From: Phytophthora hibernalis | Lineage: Eukaryota; Oomycota; Peronosporomycetes; Peronosporales; Peronosporaceae | Reading direction: 5' to 3' | Length of the DNA: 64,000 nucleotides | Assembly: GCA_012656075.1 (NCBI GenBank) | Contig: JAAKBF010000221.1 | Location: 1,054,001-1,118,000 of the forward strand | Shown here: positions 32,554-43,700 of the stretch, piece by piece | Position numbering within the stretch: position 1 is the stretch's first letter | Layout of the letters: each line of letters opens with the position of its first letter | Notes under the pieces: model-generated | Database searches by the model: none | Told to the model about the DNA's origin: nothing | Seen by the model: only the letters and a program-made list of their open reading frames with translations | Program-made: the position numbers and the translations under genes

Positions 32554-34956
32554 CTAAGAAACCATCTCTGTGTGCGGTCTCAATCCAAATGTGTTCTCAC
32601 TAGAAAAAATCGTCTGGAGTCTAAATTTCTGCCCTCGAATACCTGTCAGCTTCTTCTCAAGAGGAAATTTTTTCGTTTTGTACCGAGGGAATGCTGTTGT
32701 GTCGGGCTGGGGTATTTCTTCATCAGTACCGTCGAATACGTTTTGGCTCATTTCTTGGTTTTGTAATTCCGATTCTTCAGCTGTCTGCATGTCATCACAA
32801 CATGTACCGCCATCATTATATCTTGGGAAGAGAGACAGTTGTTCTGTTGCTTCAGATGTATGCGATTCTTCATGGGTATCGCAGTTATTTGCCAAAATTT
32901 CTTCATCCTCGAGCACATCAAAAATCTCCTGCCAGTACTCTAGTGTGTCTGATTCTGGTACTTCTTGGTCTGCGATGACGTGACCTTCTTCGATCTCAGG
33001 GATAGTTACAACAGGAGGAACCGCACAATTGCCAACGATTTTTCTCTCTGTACAATACGCTTGAGCTTGGTGCATTTTTTTCGACCATTTTCAGCTGCAT
33101 CAAGGTCCCGAACAGCTTTTCGAACAAGCGAAAATTTTCGAGCTTTATCAGCGTCCATCCGATTTTTAATTGCGGTGTGGACGGCGCCAAGCTCGCTAAA
33201 GTATCTCTCACAGGTTGCTGTATTTACAGCAATAGACAGAATGATGGCAGCCAATTTAGGCAGTATACACCCAAACCTAATGTCTGCCGCACAGCTCCAA
33301 AATTCGCCAACGTCACCTGTAAAACGGCATAAGATTGGGTTCTCGAAAAAGCGATCATGCTTCCAGAGGTGCATCTCACGCGCTAATTCTCCAACATCTT
33401 TTGTACCAAAGTATCTCCGATAATAGTAAACGCCGTATCCACATATTCTTTCGTACAGACGAAGATGCGGAGAGGCATCCATAATCGCCCGAGCCAGACA
33501 AACGTGTCGAGGATAAAGGAAAAAAGGTAGCAGCATTAAAGGCTGCTCACACCGATTCTACCTGTTTTCCTCAATCGATACCAGCTCCATATTACCTAAA
33601 TTACCCAAAAAGCCTCAGAAGATGTCTCGATAGCATTCGACAACGTCTGTAAGTGTATTTTCGTCGCGTTGCAATTTGTACGAAGCGTTTGAGAGAGGGC
33701 GAATTACCTCCTCGGCGGACGCTAATTCTTGCCAAAACGTTAGATCTTTAAAAATGGTGAGAACTCCGAGTCAGCGGTGTAATCCATTGCAAATTGTTTC
33801 AAAGCAGTTCGCACACCCAAAAGCGATGCAAAGCACCCCTGCATGCTGTTCCATAGGGTTTCACACAGATTAATAAAACCTAGAGGCTGTCCATACATTG
33901 TTGCGACTACCGATTTTGCTCTGGGCAGCCACTTCGACGACGACTGGTTCAAATTCACCGTTGTAGCTTAGTTATCCTACGGTAGGACGCCGATTTTACC
34001 AAGTTGTTGAAGTCATGTGCAAAACAGTGAAGGTATGCAATGTTGGGCTTACGAAGCGTTAAAATACGTATCGCACGATCACACTGACCAGCATTATCCG
34101 TGACAACATCCCCGATATCCCATCCTTTTGCCTCCATTTCGTCCATCACTTTCTCCATCTGCTCAGCTATAGCTAGGCCATCATGTCTTGACCCAGTTGG
34201 AAAAATTCCGTAGCTCGAAATAATTCCGTACAACCCAATAGCAAATGGGCCTTAGCAATATTCATCCATACATCCGAAAGAAAATTCACGCGACCTTTGG
34301 TGTATTGGAGCCGACTTCGCAGCGCTTGGAGTTGATCAATTTCATTCTGGGTACTGTGGAAATTCAAGATGCGACCACCAAGGTTTGACCGATTTGGCAG
34401 GGCCTTGACACAAGCTCTATTCAGAAACACAAAAAGCCGCCGAGTTGACTTTCTCTCAATAAATCGATCCGACAGATTATTATCTGCTTGAAATTGAATT
34501 AACAACCGCTCAAATTCAGCTTGCTCGTCCTCGCTGAAAATATTGGCGTAGTAGTCGCGCATCCATCGTTGTCGCTTGTCGGAGCTGGTCGACGAGACAT
34601 TACTGGATCGTGAATCGGCAGCGTGCGTAGATCCAGAAACGTTTCGAGGTCGCATTAGATGCGTCGAATCAGACTGAAAGAAGCTTGCGATAGTTGTAAT
34701 AGCATCGCTGGGTGGGGGCCTAACTTTACCAGAGGCAACAGCCTCTTTGTAGAACTTGCACACGTTCAGATGCCTCGGATAATTTGTTGAGCGCGCCGCA
34801 ACCATTGCGGCCATGGCCGAACGATCGGCTCTGCGTGTCTTTCATTGCCTCCCTGCAATGGATGCACACGAGGCGCTTCCTGTCACCCACGCCCGGTAGC
34901 CCTGTATCTGCAAACTGTTGTCTATAGTAGCCTTGAGGACGGCCGCGCGACGCCAT
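32554..34956 (-). pseudogene. BED-finger hAT transposase, nearly complete but broken
   Basis: Minus strand. A BED zinc finger has VCIHC near 34875 and, after a frame change, NYPRHLNVCKFYKE near 34780. The N-terminal and DUF659-like part runs to 34173 (LLIQFQADNNLSDRFIERKS, VNFLSDVWMNIAKAHL). The catalytic part has GWDIGDVVTDNAGQCDRAIR with the Asp and IAYLHCFAHDFNNLVKSA with the C..H pair (about 34100-34010). An in-frame stop lies near 33955. The C-terminal dimerisation region is NTATCERYFSELGAVHTAIK (about 33220), followed by an acidic tail to 32554. At 2.4 kb it has the right size for hAT. No terminal repeats were found. Confidence 0.75.
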
Positions 34957-35050
34957 ACTTGGTGTTAGTGATGACGACGAGCTTCGTCAGCACGAGACCG
35001 CTCCTATGTGTGTTTGTCTGGATGGGGTGGAGCTGTACACTTCTTGTGTA

Positions 35051-35141
35051 TATACATATCCGCAAATATGTATACAGCAATACAGCCGCAGACAGAAGGA
35101 GCGGCTTTATTTTGGCAAATCGCTTGTGATAATAAAGCCGC
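35051..35141. repeat. two short hairpins near the left edge of the AT-rich element
   Basis: TATACATAT (35051-35059) pairs with ATATGTATA (35066-35074). GCGGCTTTATT (35101-35111) pairs with AATAAAGCCGC (35131-35141). Both are perfect inverted repeats with short loops. They may mark the element edge or its terminal repeat remnant. Confidence 0.4.
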
Positions 35142-35197
35142 CGCTCTGGGCTTTACACCACACTGCGTTTTAGAGCCTGAAGAAAAGCCACTCTCTG

Positions 35198-35611
35198 TCA
35201 AATATCCAATGATGAGCGTTTATAATTTTCGAATAATCCAGCATCTCCTGGAAGAGATAGAAAAGCTTGAGGCCCTCTCCACTCCATCTGTTGCTTCAAG
35301 ATCTGCGTGGCTCTAAGGTGACGATCAGTTAGATAGAGAAGGTCTTCACGGAAGATTTCTTTTTTTTGAGATGGTTTGTAAGCCCGCACTTGTCCTCCTG
35401 TCGTCTGCGTAGCGGCATCGGTTGCATTTATAGTGTTATCAAGGTCTGTAGCCCATACGGCTGTCTGTGTTTGCTGGGGTCGCTCGTGGGAGATCAGATT
35501 CGTCATGATAGCTTTAAGTTCAGCAACATTGTGATCGGCGTTATCACCATAGCATCCGCCCGAGCTGGGTATAATTCTTGTATTGAAGAAGAACATATCG
35601 TGAGCAATCAA
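35198..35611 (-). CDS. unrecognised protein of the Polinton-like element
   Basis: A 137-residue open frame starting MIAHDMFFFNTRIIPSSGG. The middle is Thr/Asn/Ala-rich (TDLDNTINATDAATQTTGGQ) and the C-terminal part is helical and charged (KKEIFREDLLYLTDRHLRAT). It starts just after the stop of the preceding gene (35638-35640), the compact spacing expected in a virus-like element. No motif is recognised. A virion or minor structural role is possible from position only. Confidence 0.4.
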   Translation of the reverse strand: MIAHDMFFFNTRIIPSSGGCYGDNADHNVAELKAIMTNLISHERPQQTQTAVWATDLDNTINATDAATQTTGGQVRAYKPSQKKEIFREDLLYLTDRHLRATQILKQQMEWRGPQAFLSLPGDAGLFENYKRSSLDI

Positions 35612-35637
35612 AGATGGCGGGAAATCCCTGGTTTCGT

Positions 35638-37140
35638 TTATAGCAAACGAGCTATAATATCTTTAAATTCTGAATCTGAAATAAGTCGATTGCTGTACAT
35701 ACCATAATCCCCTGTCAGAAGCGTCGCTTTGTCAGAAGCGTCAGCTCTTTTAAGCCAATAGCTGATCTAGAAATTGCACATGTTTCAATTCTTTGTCATA
35801 AGGGTCAGTTGGGAACCAGTAATTTACTAGTTTTAAGGTGGTGGCCGAGCTCCATTCGAAAATCAAGCTCACGGCAGGACCGCTCAAGCGCCGGGGACGT
35901 GCCGGACGAAGGAGAAACCGCGGAGCCTCTGCGAAGGTCCCCTGCTGGCGGGCACGTCTAGCAGCCCCACCTGAATGATCTGACTGGCCAGCGCGAACGA
36001 GGGCTGACATGCCACCATCGACCTGCCTACCCGAGAGCACCAGCAGCTTGTGCTTGACGCCCACCAGGCGCTGCTTCACGCCCAACAAGGCAGGGTCCGG
36101 CTGATGGGACGTGCTCGACACGCACAAGCTCTGGTTAGAGCAGCCGGAGCAACCGGCCACCTGGCCGACTTATTCGGACTACGACCCCACGCAGCTGCCG
36201 TTGGTGTTAGCGCCATTACCATCGTCGGGTGCTAGTGCTTGTATTCGGATGCTAAGTCTTCGTAGTGCATGTTTAAATTGTAGCCAGGCTCACAAATTGC
36301 TCGTGCATGTACGTTGGTATGCGTTGCGCTCGCCTGCGAGCACGCACATGCTGCCTGGTGGCCCTAGCTACAACAGTACCGGTACCAGTACCGGTATATA
36401 TTCGTTTAAGTTCGTGTATTTCACGGTTTATGCTCAGTGCTATAAACCCTATCCCGTGTGTATTTCGGGTGACGCCTCTGACAGGGGGAATACGGTATCT
36501 ACACTAAGAGATTTGAGCTGCTTGATAATGCTTGGGTTATCATTACCAAGATCTAGCTCCCCCTTGAGTTGGTCATACTCTGCTTTAAGAGACTCTAACG
36601 GGTCCTCAGCTTGTCGTGAAAATTATACTGTAGGTGTGTGATGTATAGAATCTCCTTAAATAGCTTTTATCGTCGATATTTAATTTATCATAAGACGGTT
36701 GATCGATGTGTTGCTTATCTACCAGAGTCCTGGTCATGTTTTGCAGGTTATCGCTGATTTTACACTTAGGGCCACATTTTCGTCGATTTGGCTGCACTAT
36801 CACAAGCGTTTTAGCATCTAGATCCGGTAGACGGGTGTACTTACTCCCCAACTGTCGATAGACGTATGCGCTAGGTGTAGATAGTCCCTGGATCTCGTTG
36901 AGATTGTACGTACGGCCTCGCCTGAGTACACCATCAAGTGGAGCCACCCCAGCGCCCCTCAACCCACGACCTTTTAGACCCGAACGAGTGGCATGGGTGC
37001 GAAAGGCATTCCTCTTCCTCCTCCTTCTGACGATTCATTTCAGTGTATGTTTTCAGCTTCAACGAATAGACAACCTTCGTAGCTTTTAAAGCTGATCTTG
37101 CCGCCTTGAGCGCTGACATATTTGCTTTAGAGCCAGACAT
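35638..37140 (-). pseudogene. element gene split by a 780-bp insertion
   Basis: The frame starts near 37140 (MSGSKANMSALKAARSALKA). After a frame change it reads RTYNLNEIQGLSTPSAYVYR, QLGSKYTRLPDLDAKTLVIV and SDNLQNMTRTLVDKQHIDQP. After another change it reads LESLKAEYDQLKGELDLGND and IIKQLKSLSVD near 36500, where the inserted TIR element begins. Beyond the insertion the frame resumes with MYSNRLISDSEFKDIIARLL and stops at 35638. The restored order makes biological sense and supports the insertion boundaries. I do not recognise the protein family. Confidence 0.55.
35709..36488. mobile_element. 780-bp nested TIR element with GC-rich core
   Basis: The left end CCCCTGTCAGAAGCGTC (35709-35725) and right end GACGCCTCTGACAGGGG (36471-36487) are inverted repeats with one mismatch. 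GTCAGAAGCGTC occurs again at 35731-35742. Flanks ATACCATA (35699-35706) and ATACGGTA (36490-36497) fit an imperfect 8-bp target duplication, as in hAT-type elements. The core (about 35860-36235) is far more GC-rich than the surroundings and has protein-like text on the plus strand (LWLEQPEQPATWPTYSDYDP), perhaps a captured host segment. No transposase is present, so the element is non-autonomous. Confidence 0.65.
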
Positions 37141-37890
37141 TTTTGCTGCGTTTGAGCTGTCTCAAACCTTTTCTTAGCTTCTCCATACGCCTGAAACGCG
37201 GCTTCCGCTTCATCATGCACCCTTTGTAATGTTTCGTCGTAATCATATGCTTCCGGTCTTGGTTGCTTGATATCAACAGCATTATTGAAAATAACCGCTC
37301 GTAATATCTCGAGATTCTGAAAATATACTCGCTTCTGCAGACATCTCCACATCATTTTCAGGCCATCTATATCTGCCAGAACTCGGTATACATCTTCCAT
37401 TTCATTTAGCAGCGATTCGAAAGTATCCATCCACCTCATGTTCTTCATTAAGTCAGACAAAGCCTTATCGGAGAGAAGGTTATGTTGCCCATTTCTAATA
37501 TTAACTGGTTGACGAAGGATGAGCTTACCGAAATAATAACCTTCATGGGTGTTTTTGAATTTACAATCGGCCTCAGACGAAATGAAATCTCCACATCTTT
37601 ATCAAGAAGCTCTTTAAAGTATTCGGTGATGATATGCTTAGCTTCGCTATCAGAAATTGACATGTTACCATCCACGTCTTCACTGGGACCTGTTCTAACG
37701 CCATGACGAGCTTCGACGTCATCAGTGGCTTGCTCATACGTTTTAGTGTCAATACCTTGTCCACTTTACCTACTAGATCAATCTAGTCTCTACCATTTCT
37801 AGAAACTCATTTAGAGTTGAACGCCAATCGATATTTTTAACACTGATGGATGAGGTCGCTTGGCTTTTGTCATAAACCCTAATGGTACTC
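37086..37890 (-). pseudogene. unrecognised helical protein region of the element
   Basis: Pieces in changing frames read VYDKSQATSSISVKNIDWRS, then SEAKHIITEYFKELLDKDVE and ISFRLRPIVNSKTPMKVIIS. These are followed by a 124-residue open frame (37460-37086) with MRWMDTFESLLNEMEDVYRV, YFQNLEILRAVIFNNAVDIK and a Lys/Glu/Ala-rich helical tail. No known fold or motif is seen. It may be one gene broken by two indels. Confidence 0.4.
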
Positions 37891-38690
37891 ATATATATAC
37901 ATCGTGAACAAATTCTACTGAGATGGGTTTTCTTTGTAGCACAGGTTCGATGCTCTTAGATAAGTCATTAGATTCTAGAAATTCTCTTTTAATAATCCAG
38001 AACAGTTTGAGCTTGGCATATTCATTGTCAGACGTTGTGGAAATGGATTTCTTATCAAAATAGATATCAGGTAGTCTTTGATCTTTAAGCGGTATATCAA
38101 GATCTTCTAACTCATCACCCATTCGCTTTCTGGCTAAGCGTGCAAGATACCGAGGGTCTTCCATGCGCATAGCGCTGACTTCGTCGACCGAGTTGCTTTC
38201 TCCATCATCGCGAGTGTTTCTGATTTTCTCCTCCGTTGCCTCCCAGTCAATTGATTGATAATTTCTAGATTTGTTTCCACTTTTAGATAATATTAGCGAT
38301 CCTCTCTCACCTAGGCGATATCTATTGTCCTCCCTACCGGGTTTTTACGAATTGGAACTACTTGAAGAGCTCCCCAGTTTGGATTGGTTTTGAATAAATC
38401 TCTTATCCACTGACGTGATTCGACCTGCTCCTTGGTATCACGTGCACGAACGGGTTTCGCTTGAGAGTTTGGTGCATTTGTTTCGACTTCTACTGTTTGG
38501 GGATGAGCTTCAACTTTTATATCAGTCATCTCTGGTCGAACATCGACCCAGCCGTCGGTCATGTCAGGTCGAGCATTGACACCAAAATCAGTCATTTCCG
38601 CAGCGTCTGTGCTCGTTCCAACTGATGAGAGCTGAGGGATTTTCACGGAGTTTCTATCACTCGGGTTTTTTAAGTCATAATCTGTTTGAG
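37889..38690 (-). pseudogene. unrecognised element gene with short internal repeat
   Basis: The minus strand from about 38690 reads MNGSQTDYDLKNPSDRNSV, then a repeat-like stretch with three MTD units (EMTDFGVNARPDMTDGWVDV, RPEMTDIKVEAHP). QWIRDLFKTNPNWGALQVVP follows and, after a frame change, MEDPRYLARLARKRMGDELE and PDIYFDKKSISTTSDNEYAK, ending at 37889. The regular MTD spacing suggests a small internal duplication. Function unknown. Confidence 0.4.
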
Positions 38691-38694
38691 ATCC

Positions 38695-39355
38695 ATTCAG
38701 GAAGGTAGGGTGCCCGGGAGGGCCGCCCGCTCCTTCACAGAGCTTTCCGTTTCTCCAAGCTCTGCTTGAGATGACTCATCGGATGTCTTTGGGACGGCTG
38801 TCATTGTGTTCGAAAAGTCACTAGCCCAAGAGGTGCATTCATACATCAGGCGCTTAGCCTTTGCTTGGCTTACACGATGGTAAACCCGTTCAAGGAGTTC
38901 TTGCCGCTTTTGCTCTCTCTGAGCTAAGGATTTAAAATTTGGGAATATTGTAGAGCTAAGCTATATTAGATCGAACACAAAAAGTTCGTTAACTGCATAC
39001 TCTACTCTACCAGTAACTCGGCATGAGTCGGCTATGTGTAGTTTTGTCGTATGAGTGGCAAATCTCGTTTCGATCTTTCAAAAGGCTTAGATATCGATCT
39101 TTGGTTGACTTAAATGGCACGCTAAACATTTTCGAGCTCTTTTCTATATTTCCGATTTGATACTGTCCTCCTAAACGATGATATCGGGTCAAGATTGAGC
39201 ATTTCATCTTTAAGTCTGGTGGCTTCCGTAATTGTCCAGAGCTTTCGTTGCAACTGCCGGAGATCACCTTTGAGTTGTTCGTTTTCACTGGAGAGAGGGG
39301 GTAAGTCTGCCGTGTTGTATGGCTTCCCGCTCCATACATTGGCATGCTTACACAT
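38695..39355 (-). pseudogene. unrecognised coiled-coil gene of the element
   Basis: Starts at ATG 39355 (MCKHANVWSGKPYNTADLPP) with a coil ENEQLKGDLRQLQRKL. It changes frame near 39120 and later reads REQKRQELLERVYHRVSQAK, a helical segment near 38900. It faces a small plus-strand frame at 39401 across an AT-rich gap with TATA-like boxes on both strands. Function unknown. Confidence 0.4.
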
Positions 39356-39400
39356 TTGAAGAGAGGTAAAGTATTTATATATTAAAGATATATAGTTGAG

Positions 39401-39511
39401 ATGGATGAAAATATCATCTTTCTTGACGACCCGCTTGATGATTTGCCTGTCTACGACAACTCGATGCTGCTAGAAGAAAGCTATAAAATAAAGAAATGCA
39501 CAGTTAAATAA
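39401..39511 (+). CDS. 36-aa acidic small open frame in the element
   Basis: ATG at 39401 follows GATATATAGTTGAG, the same TATATA-type box seen upstream of other element genes. The product starts MDENIIFLDDPLDDLPVYDN and ends in a short basic tail. It is divergent from the coil gene at 39355 and runs toward the integrase gene. It could be the start of a longer gene lost by deletion, or a chance frame. Confidence 0.3.
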   Translation: MDENIIFLDDPLDDLPVYDNSMLLEESYKIKKCTVK

Positions 39512-39592
39512 GAAAGATTATTTAGACCAAGACTAAAGAAGGTGACACCTAAGCGTGATTTCAAGCGTCCATTCGTTGCAATTAAGTAGAGC

Positions 39593-40671
39593 TTAAGGGG
39601 CTGCGCGACCCTGTTGCCGCTTCCAGTACTCTTCTTCCAACTGACTCTGTTTGTTTTTATTGATAAGGCGCAGATTTGCCTGAGGCTCCCATGAATCAGG
39701 TTTGTTGCCAACCCATCTGATAAGAAATTTGAACTTACCGGTTCGAAGCTTCTTGTGCTCTAATATCTATTTCGCTTCAATAATATCATTCCGATTAATC
39801 GTGGCTTCACTCGCTTCCGATTGTACTGTTTTGAGATCATTCGGTGCCTTATAGAGTATATGTCCGTTTTTGGATCAGATCTGTACTCATTATCCATCCA
39901 TACCAACAACCGTATATACAGCCTTGAGCGGTCTCCTTGTCAAATGTTTGCTTTTTGAGTCGATATAGCACCGTCGTACCTTCTTCGAACTCATTCCCAA
40001 TGCGTTCTGCCTCAACTTGATTATGCTTCAGCTCAGACGTCATTACCTCACCGATAGCATCGTTTGGAGTCATCCCAGTAGAGCTATGGATAGTATTGTT
40101 GTAATTGTCAATTAGATCGTTGATTAGCTTCTGTGCTACCGTTTTTTAGCGACCTTTGTTAGTCACTGCTTAAGGCTTCTGTTGAAGCGCTCGATCTTGC
40201 CCATCGTCCGTGATCTCCTGGCTCGTTGTTGTAGTGTTCGATTTTCTTCAACTTGAAGAATGATTGCACTTCCTTGTTCATGAATTCTGCTGCCGTTATC
40301 GCTAGTTAGTATATCTATTTTCTGTTGCCTAACGAAAGCTTTAATTGTTGTCAATACAACCGAGGCTATTTTATTTTTAAGTAGCTTAGCGTAGCCAAGG
40401 CGCGAGTTAATATTGACACATGTCCGTATTGGTCGCTTCTCCCAGAAACCGAGATCCATCTGCCACGAATTTGGATTGTGCGAGGTGATTTTAAAACCAT
40501 CGTACTTCTTCTTCTGCTCCTGAAAGCGTTGAATTTTCGATTGGGTAGCATACCAAATCTTAACTGATTTAAATGTAATTTTCGGGTCTATCTGGCCTTC
40601 TTGTTCAATGGCCGGGATGCGATAAAACCTGTTTTTGGGTCATAGTATAGCTTAGTCAGTAGATCGGCCAT
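39593..40671 (-). pseudogene. RVE integrase with C-terminal chromodomain (Polinton-like)
   Basis: Starts at ATG 40671 directly after a TATAAG box (MADLLTKLYYDPKTGFYRIP). The DDE core has WQMDLGFWEKR with the first Asp, ILTSDNGSRIHEQG with the second, and MGKIERFNRSLKQ with the Glu (40459-40163). The C-terminal beta domain has MTPNDAIGEVMTSEL and VLYRLKKQTFDKETA. The end is a chromodomain, KFKFLIRWVGNKPDSWEPQ (about 39740-39670), known also in Mavirus-type integrases and chromoviruses. An in-frame TAG at 39767-39769 sits just before the chromodomain, and there are two or more frame changes. It would insert the element DNA and may read histone marks. Confidence 0.75.
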
Positions 40672-40732
40672 CTTATATGTTATAGTTTATAAAAAAATGG
40701 TTAAGGAGACCTTAAAGGAAGGCTTTGAGATT

Positions 40733-43700
40733 CTAAATATCTAGAGGAGCGGTGCTAATAACATCGTCTAAAACTTTTCTCTTATCGTAATAGTAATTGA
40801 GGGAGGTTTTCCTCTGCGTATATGTAATGATACTTGGACTCTTTGCTGATGCGAAAACCCTTGTTAGTCCCTTGAGGAGTGATTCGGTCGCGAACAACCG
40901 TCTCGAAGTCATCTGGGTTGAGGACATCACCATTGCGACCACGACCCTGTTGAATACCCTTCGCGTTAACTTTTACCTTATATTCATGGTCAGGAGGTAG
41001 CAGATGTAGGTTTTGCTCGCTAATGAAACCATAGCATCACCAGACCACTCATTCTTAAACAAACCTGGTGTACGGCGATCAAATTTAGCTACCTCAGTGC
41101 TGTAGTCACGCGGGAACCACTTGTACTTGTGTTGCTTGAAGTGGTCACGTAGTTCAGATTTGATGCAGCTCTCGAACGGGTTTTCACAGCTAAAAGCGAT
41201 GTATGCACTATCCGTGTCCATTTCCTGGTACTGGAAGTCGCTACGGTCGAAATATGTATCAATGCAGTCGTAGTAGAACTGTAGCATTCTTAGCTTGGCT
41301 AGCTGGTAAATAGCAAAACTCAGATGGATAGGGGTTTGTTTTTGATGCGCCGTTTCTTCCTAGTGATCTCAGCAGCATCGTTCAGCTCATCGAGTCCAGG
41401 GAACGTGAAGTAAGTGCTCGACACGTGCTTTGATTGCAAAGTCATCTGATTCGTACTTGATCTCCTTGTGCTTTGTCATATCCATACCCGACCGCCCAAA
41501 AGCACTGTTGCCCACAAGTTTCATCATCTCCGCAATAATTGCCTTAGATGTATCAACGTCACCCTCTCGTCGTGCGTTCGACACAGCATCCCTAAATGGA
41601 GAGAATGCTTCGTGAGAGCTAGCCTTAATTAGGCTGTAGGTCTTGGTGACCTCCATACCGTGAGCAAGGTACCACTTAAGCAACGGAGCATAAATGAGAA
41701 TTTTCTCGCCAAAGTAGCTGCCAATTAGTTTGCGAGCAGGCTTTGCGCGACCCGATTCTCTAGAAAGATTGTAGTCATACGTGTGCGAGCCAATGATGTT
41801 TGGTCTTCACAATCGATTACAGTATTCTTGAAAATGGTAGTCATCTCGCTGAAATACTTTTCAGGTGTTCTGGTGTGCGAATATCACACTCAAGGAAGCC
41901 AAAGATCTTGTCGTTCTTGATATCATCAATGATACCATCATAAGCCTCGACAGTGGCCAAGCGTCCGCATGGCATATCATTACCCAGTGCCCATAGGTAC
42001 AGTGCATTAGCATTGATCTTTTACACAGTTTAGGCGCGGGCGCAGCTCACGGCTATGCCAGGTCTACCATCTCTAATCTTGGTCTCGTTGTGCTTAGCGT
42101 AGCGATTGAAAATAATCGATGGTCCGCCTGCAATGTTAGCTTTCATCTTACCATAGATCTCTGATTCCTCCTTATCAATGCTAAACACGAGACGGTCCGA
42201 GTTACAGTCGAGAAGCTTCTTATATCGGAAGCCACTGAGGGACATATCCTTACGCGAGCGACATTGCACTCGATGCAACTGATCAAAATATTTCCGTCGA
42301 TATGACCTAGCTTGTTGTTCACTCGGTCGGCTGAAGCTGTATCTGCTGATAGCTGACAGTAGCGAAGACCGCATAAGTACTTCTGCTGCTTGAGTAGATC
42401 GTTCAGATGATCGATAGTCATGTCAAACTCCCGCTTAGCATCCACATCCTGAGTCTTGTATCCACTCATGCGCTTAGCCAGGAATCTAAACGCTTTAGCC
42501 GGCTCTCTGCTTCGTTTTTGAGATTGTCAAAGCAGGTCTGATACATAACTTTCTCACTCAAGCCTGGTAGAGATACGCCGTCGGCAAACAAATCTAGCTC
42601 AAACCCCTTGAACAGTTCACGCTGGGCCTTGATTGCCTTGATGAATGGAATCACATCTAAGTTGTTGTACCAAATGAGTAAGGCTTTGATAGATTTCATC
42701 TCATAGTGCTTCCACACGAACTTTACTCGCTCGTAGTCAGCATTGCTGATGCTAGTGCCACGTAGCGCACTGTTGAAAGAGGGATCGTGTACTGGTTTAG
42801 CACCTCAAAGGATTTGATGTGCTCGTTGGGAAGAGTCCCTTGCCAAGGCCACAGACGCAACGTATTTTGTCATCCCACCGAGATACGTAGTAAGATACTT
42901 GCCATAGCTTGTACCAGCCGGGACGTAGTTAGTAATATCCAGCATTTTCATGTCCGTGGCGATGCACATGTAGCTGGGGTTCTTAATAACAGATTTGCTA
43001 TTATCGGTGCCAATGACAGCAAACATATCGTTCTTGATGAGATTGATATCGTAACGGCCACTGTTGAAGCCAAATACCGGCACCTGATTGAGTTGCTGCT
43101 TGATTTTGCTATAATCCGTTCTCTGCTTACCAAAACCGATGACGTTGTGGAAATCAAAGAAGCTGGAATATTTGCCTTCCTGAATCCAGCTATCTATATC
43201 ACTCATAGTGTACCTTTGTGATAAATCTACGTTTGGGATCTCCATGCCAGTTACACCGTGTGCGTTGATAAGCTTACGCAGAAGTGTTTCATACTTATTT
43301 ACGTATTTTCGAGCCAATTTCGCTAATATAATTTAACATGTCTGTAAGCAACGCCTTCGGGGCATCATTTACAAAGCAACGCACCTCCTCCGTTAAGCTA
43401 TCTGCTACCGAGACAGAGACTGGAATATGCTCGTTTGTGAAGACAGTGCTCTTTCCGCTTTGTACCATTATCGGCTTGAGAATGGCTTCAAAGTCATAAG
43501 CTATGAAATGGTCAAGATTTTGATCAATACCCTTGATAGAGTACTTCATGAGCAGATATTTAATGGTGTTCTGGAGTGGCTTGTAGATGATTGGCTCAGC
43601 TGGGAAGCTCTCAATCTTTATGAGCTCGCACTGGTTCTTTTTATGATTTCTGACCTTGTCAGAGCTAACGAACAACATTTCACACTTTAGACATTGATGC

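Noticed and set aside
36111..36235. Possible Crinkler-like or host gene in the GC-rich insert
   Set aside because: Protein-like text is short, with no start, splice sites or motif; kept only as part of the inserted element.
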